64,000 nucleotides of DNA from JAGQVA01 sp041391725 (GCA_041391725.1 JAWKNL010000001.1:620001-684000), one strand, 5' to 3'. Positions 53,298-63,030 are shown, counted from the stretch's first letter. Numbers and translations are program-made. The notes: generated by a model from the letters alone, not told the origin.

Positions 53298-54200
53298 ATG
53301 AAATTCTCAAAATCATATCTCCTCATTATCGTTCTGCTTGCTTCGGTTCTCTTCAGTTGCAACAAATCCAAAATAAAAGAACTGGAAGAACAAAATGCCA
53401 AACTGTCTGAACAAACGATGCAAAAGGACTCTCTACTGAATGACTTTGTGTCTTCGTTTGAGACATTCCAGCACAACCTTGACCTCATCAAAGAGCGCGA
53501 GTCTCTGGTAAATATGGCCAACGAAAACCCCGAGATGCGCAAAGAATCCAAAGATCAGATTCTGGAAGACATTCAGACCATCAACGAACTTCTGGCACAA
53601 AATGAGGCGATTGTAAATGACCTCACTGCCAAGCTTGAAGCTTCTGAAGGAAAAGTCAGCGAGTTTCGTCAGGTGGTAAACCGGCTGAAAAAACAGCTCG
53701 CGACCAAAGATGAAGAAGTGGCTACGCTGAAAACCAATCTCGCAGATCTCGATTTCTCTATCGAAACCCTGAACCGGAGAGTAGCTACCCTTGAAGAGGC
53801 CCAGACCAACCTTTCCCAGCAAAATCAGGAGCAGGAATCACTCCTCGCAGATCAGGATCAGAAACTGGAAACGCAGACCCCAAAAACTCAACGAACAAAC
53901 AACCCGACTGAACACAGCATATTATATCACCGAGTTCGACCAAAGAGCTGAAAGACAGAAAAGTACTTGACAACAAAACACACCTGTCCACCTCCCTCAA
54001 CGAATCGAGCCTTTACTGCCATCGATATTACCAAAGTCAGCAGCATTCCTTTTGACTCCAAAAAAGCAGAGCTTCTGACCAGTCATCCCTCAGACTCTTA
54101 TGTCTTCAACCAGGAAAACAAAAAAATCACCAGCCTCGAGATTACCAATCCGGAAAAATTCTGGAAAGCTTCAAAGTATCTCGTAGTGGTAACGGATTAA
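53298..54200 (+). pseudogene. Coiled-coil lipoprotein, frameshifted
   Basis: It starts MKFSKSYLLIIVLLASVLFS with a lipobox cysteine, then a long coiled coil (KIKELEEQNAKLSEQTMQKD and onwards, to about residue 190). The frame breaks near 53880. The C-terminal domain continues in other frames: LNEQTTRLNTAYYITEFDQ, KELKDRKVLDNKTHLSTSLN and FTAIDITKVSSIPFDSKKAE, ending KYLVVVTD at 54200. This order matches intact Bacteroidota lipoproteins with LNTAYYV and KKELK landmarks. About three indels. Function of the family unknown; it has a terminator downstream. Confidence 0.7.
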
Positions 54201-54300
54201 ATGGGGGAATCAAGGGGGTCGGAAACACGCAAGGGCCCGGCCCCCAATTCTTTAAAAGAAAACAAAAAGTATCAAGAAGTATCGTATTTGCCTTAATGGG

Positions 54301-54331
54301 GACCCGGTGTAATAGCCGGGTCTCTTTTTTA
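54301..54331 (+). terminator. Rho-independent terminator
   Basis: GACCCGG (54301-54307) pairs with CCGGGTC (54316-54322), loop TGTAATAG, followed by TCTTTTTTATTG. It closes the broken lipoprotein gene and precedes the BtpA gene. Confidence 0.8.
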
Positions 54332-54347
54332 TTGTATTTTTACTTCT

Positions 54348-55157
54348 ATGAAACCATTTTCTTCCCCTTGCCCACTAGTTGCGATGATCCATGTCGATGC
54401 CCTTCCGGGCACGCCACAACACCGGTTTTCGCCGCAGCAGATCATAGATCGCGCTGCCTCAGAAGCTGAAATCTACCGGCACGCCGGCGTCGATGCCCTC
54501 GCCATTGAAAATATGCACGATGTGCCCTACCTCAACCGACACGCCGGTCCAGAAATCACCGCCATGATGACGGCCATTGGCAGGGAGGTAAAAAAAGTAT
54601 CGGGCCTGCCCTGTGGCATACAGATTCTCGCCGGGGCCAACAAAGCCGCACTTGCCGTCGCCCTCGCCGCCGGGCTTGACTTTGTCAGAGCCGAAGGTTT
54701 TGTATTCTCCCACATCGCTGATGAAGGACTTATGAATTCTGACGCAGGTGAACTCCTCCGGTATCGCAGGCATATCGGAGCAGAGCATATCGCCATCCTC
54801 ACCGATATAAAGAAAAAACACAGTGCCCACACCCTCACCGCGGATGTTTCTCTTGCCGAGACCGCCAAAGCCGCCCAATTTTTTCTCAGCGACGGCGTCA
54901 TCATTACCGGCATCGCCACAGGAGAACGTGCAGATTTCCAGGAAATTCAGGCGGTAAAGGCCGCTGTAAACATTCCTGTATGGACAGGTTCGGGTGTTAC
55001 CCTCGATAACCTGGACGATTACGCATCCATTTGCGACGGGCTGATTGTAGGGTCTTACTTTAAACGTGGGGGGTATTGGACCGGAGAAGTCGATCCTGAA
55101 AAAGTAAAAAGACTGGTGGACAGACTAAGCAACAACCTGAAAAGCCGGATGGATTGA
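54348..55157 (+). CDS. BtpA/SgcQ-family TIM-barrel protein
   Basis: 269 residues. Landmarks are AMIHVDALPGTPQ, HAGVDALAIENMHDVPY, ILAGANKAALAVALAAGLDF and the C-terminal DGLIVGSYFKRGG phosphate-binding loop. BtpA is needed for photosystem I accumulation in cyanobacteria, while SgcQ-type proteins sit in sugar operons of other bacteria; the reaction is unknown. Here it lies upstream of a sugar locus but has a separate promoter candidate after it. Confidence 0.85.
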   Translation: MKPFSSPCPLVAMIHVDALPGTPQHRFSPQQIIDRAASEAEIYRHAGVDALAIENMHDVPYLNRHAGPEITAMMTAIGREVKKVSGLPCGIQILAGANKAALAVALAAGLDFVRAEGFVFSHIADEGLMNSDAGELLRYRRHIGAEHIAILTDIKKKHSAHTLTADVSLAETAKAAQFFLSDGVIITGIATGERADFQEIQAVKAAVNIPVWTGSGVTLDNLDDYASICDGLIVGSYFKRGGYWTGEVDPEKVKRLVDRLSNNLKSRMD

Positions 55158-55173
55158 GCTTCGAAATCAATTT

Positions 55174-55204
55174 TTTGCTTCATGGCGATTCTTGTGTAAA
55201 TTCC
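55174..55204 (+). promoter_or_regulatory. Putative promoter of the sugar/fructan locus
   Basis: TTTG (55174-55177) is followed after 19 bp by TAAATTCC, which matches 6 of 8 positions of TAnnTTTG. It lies 35 bp before the MFS gene. Confidence 0.35.
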
Positions 55205-55238
55205 GCGCCAACTACTACAAACCTACCAACTGACGATT

Positions 55239-56567
55239 ATGAATCGAAATAAGGTGATTTTCTGGTCGATCACTGTAGCCCTTGCGGGCTTTTTATTCGG
55301 ATTTGATACTGTGGTGATCTCCGGTGCCGATCTGTCCTTACAGGAATTGTGGCCCAGAGGAGAGCTTTTTCACGGCTTTGTTGTGATGTCTTCGGCCCTG
55401 TGGGGTACAGTTATCGGAGCCATATTCGGAGGAATACCCACAGACAGGTTTGGCAGAAAAAATACGCTGATAGGAATTGGCGTCTTGTATTTTGTTTCAG
55501 CGGTTGGCTCCGCCCTGGCCGGAGACCCGTGGACATTTTCCTTCTTTCGTTTAATCGGTGGTCTTGGGGTCGGCGCTTCTACCGTTGCCGGGCCGGCGTA
55601 CATATCCGAAATTGCGCCTGCCAAAAACAGAGGCAAACTCGTTGCCCTATACCAGTTTAATATTGTATTTGGTATCCTCATCGCCTTTATTTCCAATTAT
55701 CTGCTCAGAGACATTGGCGAAAACGCCTGGCGTTGGATGGTGGGCGTCGAAGCCTTTCCCGCGCTGGCTTACACCCTCATGGTATTTACCGTACCCGAAA
55801 GCCCACGCTGGCTGCTGGTAAACAGGGAGGACAGCGCCCGCGCCATTTCTATTTTAAAGCAAGTGAATCCGGATGCGGATGTTGATCATGAAATCAAACA
55901 AATTCTTGCCGATCACCATGCAGCAGACCAGAGTGAAAATATCTTCATCAAAAAATACAGATTCCCCCTGATGCTGGCTTTCCTGATTGCCTTTTTTAAT
56001 CAGTTTTCAGGAATCAATGCATTCCTCTACTATGCACCACGCATCTTCCAGGCAGCAGGACTGGAATCGAGTACCGCTTTTCTGAGCAGTGCAGGCATCG
56101 GACTGGTAAATATGGTTTTTACCCTTCTGGGTCTCAGCCTTATAGACCGTTTGGGCCGGCGCCAGTTGATGTATATATGTTCATTTGGCTATATCATTTC
56201 CCTGTCGCTGGTCGCCGTAGCCTTTTCTCTGGAGTGGAAAGGAATGGCTGTACCCGGGTTTTTATTTCTTTTTATCGCAGCACATGCCATCGGGCAGGGA
56301 ACCGTCATCTGGGTATTTATTTCCGAAATATTCCCCAACCACCTCAGGGCCAGCGGACAGGCATTCGGAAGTTCTGTTCACTGGGTGCTCGCTGCGGCTA
56401 TTCCTTCGATGATACCCGTGCTTTTCTCCCAAATCGGGGAAGCTTCGGTATTTGGTATTTTTGCTTTTATGATGGTATTGCAATTGATTTTTGTCTGGAA
56501 AATGATGCCAGAAACCAAAGGAGTCTCCCTCGAAGACCTCGGAGCTCAACTTTCGGATAATCGCTGA
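55239..56567 (+). CDS. MFS sugar porter
   Basis: 442 residues with 12 membrane helices. Sugar-porter signatures are GFLFGFDTVVISGA (helix 1), DRFGRKN (loop 2-3), PESPRWLL (loop 6-7) and PETKGVSLEDL at the end. It probably brings a monosaccharide or short fructan across the inner membrane by H+ symport. It is 6 bp upstream of the CRTAC1-like gene and followed by a GH32 gene, so fructose or sucrose is the likely substrate (inference). Confidence 0.9.
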   Translation: MNRNKVIFWSITVALAGFLFGFDTVVISGADLSLQELWPRGELFHGFVVMSSALWGTVIGAIFGGIPTDRFGRKNTLIGIGVLYFVSAVGSALAGDPWTFSFFRLIGGLGVGASTVAGPAYISEIAPAKNRGKLVALYQFNIVFGILIAFISNYLLRDIGENAWRWMVGVEAFPALAYTLMVFTVPESPRWLLVNREDSARAISILKQVNPDADVDHEIKQILADHHAADQSENIFIKKYRFPLMLAFLIAFFNQFSGINAFLYYAPRIFQAAGLESSTAFLSSAGIGLVNMVFTLLGLSLIDRLGRRQLMYICSFGYIISLSLVAVAFSLEWKGMAVPGFLFLFIAAHAIGQGTVIWVFISEIFPNHLRASGQAFGSSVHWVLAAAIPSMIPVLFSQIGEASVFGIFAFMMVLQLIFVWKMMPETKGVSLEDLGAQLSDNR

Positions 56568-56572
56568 CTGGG

Positions 56573-58267
56573 ATGAAAAAACTGCTGCTGTTTTTCCTTT
56601 TTCCCGCCGCTGTGGTAATGGGGCAGAATCAGTTTTCAGAAGTATCTGTTTCCGCGGGAATAGACAAAACCGGCTCCAATTACGGAGTTGCCATCGCAGA
56701 CTTTGATCAGGATGGGTGGGAAGATATTTTTGTTGCCCGCACCCAGGACGAAAATATTCTTTATCACAACAACGGCGACGGCACTTTTGTCAATATCGCT
56801 ACCCAATCCGGATTAAACTTTTTCTCAGAAAGCCGCGTCGCTGCCTCCGGTGATTTCAACAACGACGGCTGGCCCGACCTCTTCATCGGAAGCCGCGCAG
56901 GTATTCGCGACCGGATGCTCATCAACCGGCAGGATGGCACATTTCAGGATGTTTCTATTCTGGCCCGCACCATCTCCTCTATCAGGGGAAATGCCATGGC
57001 GGTTCTCCTCGCAGATGTGGACAATGACAGTTTTCTCGACATATACGTAACCCGTATGAATGCCCAGAATACCCTCTACCGTAACCGGGGAGACCTTACC
57101 CTCGAAGATATCACCTACGCCTCCGGAGCAACCGATACACTGGTGGCGATGGGCGGAATATTTTTTGATTACGATCAGGATCGGGACCAGGATCTTTACC
57201 TCGTCCACGACAATTATCAGGGCAATATTCTCTACCGTAACAATGGCGATCTCACCTTTACCGATGTTTCGGGCGAATCAGAAACCGACTACGAAGGATT
57301 CGGCATGGGGGTTGACGCCGGTGATGTAAACAACGATGGATGGATGGATCTTTACATCACCAATCTCTACAACAACGTACTGTTTCTCAACAATGGCGAT
57401 GGAACCTTCGCCAATATCACCCGGGATGCAGGCACAGGCGATTATGGCATGGGATGGGGAACATTTTTCTTTGACACCGACAACGACGGCTGGCAGGATA
57501 TTTATGTCGCCAATACCCCCTACCCCAACGTACTCTACCGCAATCAGGGCGACCTCACCTTCCTAAGCATCGGCAAAGAAACCGTGCTCGCCAGTGCGGC
57601 CAACAGCTATGGCGCTGTGCCGCTGGATTACGACCGCGACGGGCTTACCGATATTTTCATCACCAATGGATTTGGTGCAACGGGAAATCAGCTTTTCCAC
57701 AACGAAAACAACCCGACAAACCACTGGGTAAAATTTTCCCTCGAAGGTACAACTTCCAACCGGACTGCGGTTGGTGCCCGGGTAGAAGTGTTTGCCGCAG
57801 GCAACCGCCGGGTCGATGAAATTCACTCCGGTTCGGGTTATGTAAGTCAAAACAGCCTGATAGCGCACTTTGGGCTGGGAGAATCAGAATTTGTGGACTC
57901 TGTAATCGTATTTTGGCCCGGCGGGTCAGCACAAACCTATAAAAACCTTTCTGCCAACAGAACCCATATCCTGCGACAGGGAAATACCATTGGATCAGAT
58001 CTGGTCGAAGGAAAACGTCTGATGGCCGTTCCCAACCCCTTTTACGACCAGATGAGCGTTTATTTTTCGCTCACAACACCCACCACCTTCACCCTGCAAA
58101 TCACCGATCTGGCAGGCCGCAGGGTTTACTTCTTCAACGGAGCCGGTGTACAAGCAGGCCTACACGAAGTGCCCATACCCACAGAAACATTATTACCTTC
58201 TTTCTATATCTGTACGCTGATTACTCCCGAAGAAACCAGACAGATAAAAATTTGCAAAAGAAATTAA
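56573..58267 (+). CDS. CRTAC1-like FG-GAP repeat protein with T9SS sorting domain
   Basis: 564 residues: a signal peptide, then at least six FG-GAP/VCBS repeats with calcium-binding loops (DFDQDGWEDIFV, DFNNDGWPDLFI, DVDNDSFLDIYV, DVNNDGWMDLYI, DTDNDGWQDIYV, DYDRDGLTDIFI), forming a beta-propeller. An ASPIC/UnbV domain (about 385-460) and a T9SS type A C-terminal domain (KRLMAVPNPFYDQM to the end) follow. It is probably surface-bound and may bind glycan or protein. It is operonic with the MFS and GH32 genes. Confidence 0.88.
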   Translation: MKKLLLFFLFPAAVVMGQNQFSEVSVSAGIDKTGSNYGVAIADFDQDGWEDIFVARTQDENILYHNNGDGTFVNIATQSGLNFFSESRVAASGDFNNDGWPDLFIGSRAGIRDRMLINRQDGTFQDVSILARTISSIRGNAMAVLLADVDNDSFLDIYVTRMNAQNTLYRNRGDLTLEDITYASGATDTLVAMGGIFFDYDQDRDQDLYLVHDNYQGNILYRNNGDLTFTDVSGESETDYEGFGMGVDAGDVNNDGWMDLYITNLYNNVLFLNNGDGTFANITRDAGTGDYGMGWGTFFFDTDNDGWQDIYVANTPYPNVLYRNQGDLTFLSIGKETVLASAANSYGAVPLDYDRDGLTDIFITNGFGATGNQLFHNENNPTNHWVKFSLEGTTSNRTAVGARVEVFAAGNRRVDEIHSGSGYVSQNSLIAHFGLGESEFVDSVIVFWPGGSAQTYKNLSANRTHILRQGNTIGSDLVEGKRLMAVPNPFYDQMSVYFSLTTPTTFTLQITDLAGRRVYFFNGAGVQAGLHEVPIPTETLLPSFYICTLITPEETRQIKICKRN

Positions 58268-58273
58268 AATATT

Positions 58274-59868
58274 ATGAACCAGATATCGCCCATTACACGG
58301 ATTTTTATAATTTTATCCCTTCTGCCTTTCCTCAGTTGCAACAATGACACCGCAACAATGAGAAAAAGCAAGCCGCAAACGATTACGGAAGGGCAATATC
58401 AGGAAGAACACCGTCCCCACTTTCACTTTTCTCCCCCTGCCAACTGGATGAACGATCCTAATGGCATGTTTTTTTATGAAGGCGAATATCATCTTTTCTA
58501 TCAGTATTATCCCGACGATGTAGTCTGGGGCCCTATGCACTGGGGGCACGCAGTGAGCACCGACCTTATCCATTGGGAAAATCTGCCTATCGCTATTTAC
58601 CCTGACAGTATGGGTTACATTTTTTCGGGCAGCGCGGTAGTGATGGATCATCACAATACCAGCGGGCTTGCCCAGAAGGCCAGGTGCGCTAGTTGCGATT
58701 TTCACCTATCACAATGCAGAGGGCGAAAAAAGCGGGGAAAAACAACTACCAGTCCCAGGCCATCGCCTATAGCCTCGACAAAGGCCGTACCTGGACCAAA
58801 TATGAAGGAAATCCGGTCGTGCCCAATCCCGGCCTTAAAGACTTCAGAGACCCCAAAGTTTTCTGGTATGAAAAAGACCAGCACTGGGTCATGATTTTTG
58901 CAAGGGGAGACAGGGTAGTCATTTACAACTCCCCCAATCTGATAGAATGGACCGCAGAAAGTGAATTTGGCGAAACCTATGGTAGCCATGGCGGTGTATG
59001 GGAATGCCCGGACCTCTTCGAGCTGGCAGTAGATGGCAATGCCGGAAATAAAAAATGGGTTATGCTGCTCAGCATCAACCCCGGCGGCCCCAACAAAGGT
59101 TCTGCTACACAGTATTTTGTGGGAGATTTTGACGGAAAAACCTTCACCAGCGACAATGGCGAAGACGTTTCCCTGTGGCTGGATTACGGTACAGACAACT
59201 ACGCCGGGGTTACCTGGTCAGACATCCCCTCCAGTGACGGGCGGCGGTTGTTTATCGGCTGGATGAGCAACTGGCTTTACGGTACACGTGTTCCTACCGA
59301 CCCGTGGCGGAGCGCCATGACGATTCCCCGGACACTAGAACTCACCCAAACGCCTGCGGGAGTCAGAATAAAAACGGCACCTGTTGCCGAACTGGAACTG
59401 ATACGTGGTGAGGAAAAGACAGTAGCGACAACACAGATCAGCAACCTGTTTCCGCTGACCAAAGACTCCGGCAGCCTGGCAGAACTTGAATTATCTTTTG
59501 ATCTGGCAGGAAGTACAGCTACCGCCTTTGGGCTCGAACTCACCAATGACAAAGGAGAAAAAGTGCGGATCGGCTACGAAAAAGAAGGAGACCGCTTTTT
59601 TATCGACCGCAGACAATCGGGTAACACGGATTTTTCAGAAGAATTTGCTGAAATCCACTACGCACCCAATATCGGGGGAAGCAACACCGTTTCCATGCAC
59701 CTTCTGGTCGATGTGGCTTCTGTGGAGTTATTTGCTCAGGATGGCCTTGTGGTCATGACCGATATATTTTTTCCCAGCGAACCCTTCACACGCATGAATC
59801 TCTTCTCTGAAGGCGGAGAAATCACCTTTTTGGGAGGAAAAATCACCGGTTTGATGGAGATATGGTGA
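58274..59868 (+). pseudogene. GH32 fructan hydrolase (levanase/invertase type), frameshifted
   Basis: A lipoprotein start (ILSLLPFLSC) is followed by the GH32 nucleophile motif NWMNDPNGMF (about 58-67), then HWGHAVSTDLIHWENLP. The frame breaks near 58680 (AGAAGGCCAGG). The next frame carries LVAIFTYHNAEG, RDPKVFW (transition-state Asp), WECPDLFEL (acid/base Glu) and the C-terminal beta-sandwich. One base change would restore an enzyme of about 530 residues that hydrolyses levan, inulin or sucrose. With one indel it may simply be a sequence error. Confidence 0.85.
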
Positions 59869-59957
59869 AGTCAATGCCGGAAGGGGAAAAGGAATCATTT
59901 GTGAAAATGCTGGAAAATGCGGTTAGTTGGAAACAGAAAGAGTAGGTTCCCTAAATA

Positions 59958-60259
59958 CTATTTAAACCAATCCTGTTGTGATTCTGCTATGGTTAGTACT
60001 TCTACTCTATCAGAGTTATAATTTATATCATAAAGGACGATTACAGAAAATCTTTTACTTAATCCCCTTCTGATACCATCTTTAGCCTGGCGGTAATATT
60101 GAAAATGCTCAGATTCTGCTGAATTCGTTCAAGACAGTCAAGAATATCTACCAAATATTCAGATCCCAAACCTTTTTTTCGTCGCTCATTAAAGTCTCTG
60201 ATCGCTTCTATTTCTTCAGAAGCTTCCTCAGAAATGACAAGATCATATATTCTCCCCAT
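59958..60259 (-). pseudogene. RelE/ParE-family toxin, frameshifted
   Basis: The N-terminal part (MGRIYDLVISEEASEEIEAI, up to CLERIQQN) is open. The frame breaks near 60112, and the rest continues in another frame as EHFQYYRQAKDGIRRGLSKR and FSVIVLYDINYNSDRVEVL, ending SQQDWFK at 59958. These are standard ParE/RelE landmarks. The upstream antitoxin gene overlaps the start by 17 bp. As it stands the toxin would be truncated and probably inactive. Confidence 0.72.
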
Positions 60260-60440
60260 AAAGCCGAACTTTTAACTCATCCAATGTCAATACCTTCGAA
60301 GTCCCATTTCGAATGGTTTTTTTTCGGTCAACGGCTGATTGAAATAGCTGATCTTCTTTTAGCGCCGCAGCTATAAAAGCAATAAGCTCCAGTTTTTGAT
60401 CGGGAGAAAGAGTTAGTATTTGTTTTTGCAATTCACTCAT
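60243..60440 (-). CDS. Putative antitoxin of a RelE/ParE pair
   Basis: 65 residues, mostly helical (ELQKQILTLSPDQKLELIAF), with a C-terminal region KVLTLDELKVRLYGE that would contact the toxin. Size, order and 17-bp overlap with the toxin gene support the assignment, and similar short proteins act as addiction-module antitoxins in Bacteroidota and Cyanobacteria. Intact even though the toxin frame is broken. Confidence 0.7.
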   Translation of the reverse strand: MSELQKQILTLSPDQKLELIAFIAAALKEDQLFQSAVDRKKTIRNGTSKVLTLDELKVRLYGENI

Positions 60441-60504
60441 ATCTGAATATACGAAATAATTCTAAAAAGGGGAAGAAATATGACTTTCCTTAGGCTTGTA
60501 TCCC

Positions 60505-60957
60505 TTAAAACTGCCTTGAAAACAGATAATCCCTGACCAGGTCAAATTCTTCCCAGTCCTTGCGATGCAGGGTGATAATCTGGTCGTTGAAATGAACCGA
60601 AACCGTATCCTCATTCAGCATATCGGGGTTGGCATATATCAGGGGGAATGCATTATTTTCGCCCTTAAAAAGGATTTCATATACAGAAATCATCGAAAAA
60701 TGGTCATTCACAAAAAAGATCTCTGCAATCGTGCGGCGAAGTTTGCCGTAGGCAAGCAAATTTCCCAGCACCAGGGCCACTACTTCCCCGACAATCGCCA
60801 GCCAGAGTACAGAATATCCGTGCCCTGCATATACCCTGACCATGACTGCCAGCATCAGCAACACATTAATGGCGCCGTAATACTGCATGGCGTATTCCTG
60901 TAAAACGAGCAATCCGTTGCGGGATTTGGGATAATGGGCGCTTTGGAAACTGGTCAT
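60505..60957 (-). CDS. Small membrane protein of unknown function
   Basis: About 150 residues from MTSFQSAHYPKS. Two membrane helices (INVLLMLAVMVRVYAG; VLWLAIVGEVVALVLGNLLAY) are followed by a soluble C-terminal domain of about 70 residues ending YLFSRQF. I recognise no family. It begins 10 bp after the fmt stop codon on the same strand and may be co-transcribed with it. Confidence 0.65.
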   Translation of the reverse strand: MTSFQSAHYPKSRNGLLVLQEYAMQYYGAINVLLMLAVMVRVYAGHGYSVLWLAIVGEVVALVLGNLLAYGKLRRTIAEIFFVNDHFSMISVYEILFKGENNAFPLIYANPDMLNEDTVSVHFNDQIITLHRKDWEEFDLVRDYLFSRQF

Positions 60958-60966
60958 GGCTAACAA

Positions 60967-61872
60967 TCACATTTTAAATCCCCGGAGAAAATCTTCGGTT
61001 TTCATTCTTTTTTTCCCTTCCATCTGGAGGTCATCTATCAGCAGCCACTGATCTCGGCAGGCAAATCGCAGGGTCTTTCCATCGGAAATATATTCTCCCG
61101 CCTGTACATCTGAGGGCTCACCGGTAAGGGTAACGTAAAATATTTTGAGCTGTTTGTCCTGAATGGTCGTCCAGGCACCAGGATAAGGAGAAAGACCACG
61201 AATATGGTTTCTCACCGCTTCCGCTGGCTGATCCCAGCGAATAAGACAATCTTCCTTAAAAATTTTGGGCGCAGGGTGAACGGCAAGTGAATGAATCTGT
61301 GGCACAGGTTGTATATCGCCTCTTTCCAGTCTGGCTACAGTTTCAAGCACCAGTTCGCTTCCTGTTTCCATGAGATGATCGTGCAGGTCTCCGGCGGTCC
61401 ATTCGTCGGGGATATCCGTTTTGCGTTGCAAAAGGATATTTCCGGTATCGATTTTATCATCGATCAGGAAGGTGGTTACTCCGGACGTCCTTTCTCCATT
61501 GATGACGGCCCAGTTGATGGGAGCCGCGCCCCGGTACTCCGGGAGAAGGGACGAATGCAGGTTAAATGTACCCAGCCGGGGAATTTTCCATACGACTTCG
61601 GGCAACATGCGGAACGCAACCACGACCATCACATCGGGACTGGCGGCTTGCAGAGCAGCAACAAAATCAGGCTCGCGGAGCTTTTCGGGCTGGAGCACGG
61701 GGATTCCCTTTTCGAGTGCATAGGTTTTCACAGGAGAAGGCCGTAGTTGTTGCCCTCTTCCGGCGGGCTTGTCCGGAACAGTCACGACGAATGGAATCTC
61801 ATAACCAGCCTGAACCAGTCGGTTCAGGGAAGGAACCGCAAACTCAGGCGTTCCCATAAAAACTATTCGCAT
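60967..61872 (-). CDS. fmt: Methionyl-tRNA formyltransferase
   Basis: 301 residues. The formyltransferase domain has MGTPEFAVPSL, the folate site LHSSLLPEYRGAAPINWAVI (catalytic Asn/His/Asp family pattern) and DDKIDTGNIL. The C-terminal OB-like domain covers about 205-301. It formylates initiator Met-tRNA. Length is normal. The stop lies next to the following small membrane gene. Confidence 0.95.
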   Translation of the reverse strand: MRIVFMGTPEFAVPSLNRLVQAGYEIPFVVTVPDKPAGRGQQLRPSPVKTYALEKGIPVLQPEKLREPDFVAALQAASPDVMVVVAFRMLPEVVWKIPRLGTFNLHSSLLPEYRGAAPINWAVINGERTSGVTTFLIDDKIDTGNILLQRKTDIPDEWTAGDLHDHLMETGSELVLETVARLERGDIQPVPQIHSLAVHPAPKIFKEDCLIRWDQPAEAVRNHIRGLSPYPGAWTTIQDKQLKIFYVTLTGEPSDVQAGEYISDGKTLRFACRDQWLLIDDLQMEGKKRMKTEDFLRGFKM

Positions 61873-61954
61873 AGATCACAAAGTTACACATTATGATTCA
61901 GGGGAAAATATATTTTCTTTGTATTCGTTATTTTCCAACACCCCAAAGCTATCT

Positions 61955-62617
61955 ATGAGAAAAAGCCTTACCCTCATCTTTCTCACCTGCCTGATTTATA
62001 CCTACGCCATTGGTACTGACTATTTTTTCCGGGCTACGGAGGATCATCTCTATGAAAATCCTGCCAACTGGATCCCTGCATATCCAGGGACGGAAATCGC
62101 CAAAGGCGATCGTGTAGTGCTTCTTGACGATGTAAATTTTGTAGGGTTTGATATCCAGGTTAACGGAAAACTCGAAATCGGCATGGGGGTTTCCGTGATT
62201 TCGGGGGAGAATGGTTTTGTGGTAAATGAAAACGGAACCATTGACAATTGGGGTGAAATCCTGGTCAGCCATATTGAAAACTACGGCAAAGTATATAACT
62301 GCATTGCTGCGCGGATTTATCTGAAAACCTTTCGCGCATTCCGGGGCGCATTTACCTATAACGCCCATTCCTCCCTGTTTGCTACTATATCAGATCTCGA
62401 AAATCAGGGTCGGTTTGACAACTACGGCGAATGCAAGACAGGCAATGATTTCCTCAATCATGCTATTTTTTATCAGGTCAGGTATGCCAACCTAGATGTC
62501 AGAGGAAATATGATTCTGGCTCCCGGAAGTGTATTTACCCATTCGCCCCAAAGCACTGTAGTAGCGGGTAAACCCAAAAAGCCGCTGTTTCAGGAGCGCC
62601 TCTGGGATAAGTTTTAA
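61955..62617 (+). CDS. Secreted beta-helix-like protein of unknown function
   Basis: About 220 residues from MRKSLTLIFLTCLIYTYAIG, a clear signal peptide. The rest has repeated short strand motifs of the kind VNGKLEIGMG, VNENGTIDNWGEI, IENYGKVYNCI, LENQGRFDNYGECK and LDVRGNMIL, resembling a right-handed beta-helix or autotransporter-like repeat. No sorting domain or lipobox is visible. Likely periplasmic or surface. Function unknown. Confidence 0.65.
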   Translation: MRKSLTLIFLTCLIYTYAIGTDYFFRATEDHLYENPANWIPAYPGTEIAKGDRVVLLDDVNFVGFDIQVNGKLEIGMGVSVISGENGFVVNENGTIDNWGEILVSHIENYGKVYNCIAARIYLKTFRAFRGAFTYNAHSSLFATISDLENQGRFDNYGECKTGNDFLNHAIFYQVRYANLDVRGNMILAPGSVFTHSPQSTVVAGKPKKPLFQERLWDKF

Positions 62618-62699
62618 TTTGCATTTTTAAACATCCTGGTCAGTTCGTGGTTTTATATTCGATGCTGATTTGCGATATTGCATTCGCTTACAACCAGGT

Positions 62700-63002
62700 A
62701 TGGATAAAGAAAAGCTGAAAAAAGCCGGGGATTATACCATTATCCTCATCGTATTTGCAGTTACAGGTTCTACCGCAGCCATTATTCCGCGCTACCTCAT
62801 GCCTGTCCTCGGCCTTGAATGTTGCAATTTCTGGTATGTGTTCACCTATATAATGGTTATTACTCCCATCTATCAGGTACTACTGCTGATATATGCTTTT
62901 ATATTCGGCAAATTCAGCTACTTCTACGAAAAAGAAAAAAAGATTTTCCGCTGGATGACGGGGTGGATGCGCAAAAAACCCGCAGAAAAAACGCCGGGAT
63001 GA
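62700..63002 (+). CDS. DUF6787-like membrane protein
   Basis: 100 residues from MDKEKLKKAGDYTII. Two to three membrane helices (IILIVFAVTGSTAAIIPRYL; WYVFTYIMVITPIYQVLLLI), the PVLGLE stretch and the ending FIFGKFSYFYEKEKKIFRWM are typical of the DUF6787 family of Bacteroidota. Function unknown. The stop codon lies inside the terminator of the convergent receptor gene. Confidence 0.75.
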   Translation: MDKEKLKKAGDYTIILIVFAVTGSTAAIIPRYLMPVLGLECCNFWYVFTYIMVITPIYQVLLLIYAFIFGKFSYFYEKEKKIFRWMTGWMRKKPAEKTPG

Positions 63003-63012
63003 ACCCCCGGCG
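62986..63012 (-). terminator. Terminator of the TonB-dependent receptor gene
   Basis: CGCCGGG (62992-62998) and CCCGGCG (63006-63012) form a strong stem around ATGAACC. On the minus strand a run of T follows (TTTTTTCTGCG). It is 19 bp past the receptor stop and overlaps the 3' end of the DUF6787 gene. Confidence 0.7.
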
Positions 63013-63030
63013 CTTCGCGTCATTAACCTA

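Noticed and set aside
59862..59945. A 27-codon frame overlapping the GH32 stop (MVKSMPEGEKESFVKMLENA...)
   Set aside because: It vaguely resembles the end of a MarR regulator, but no other part of such a gene is present and the length is within chance.
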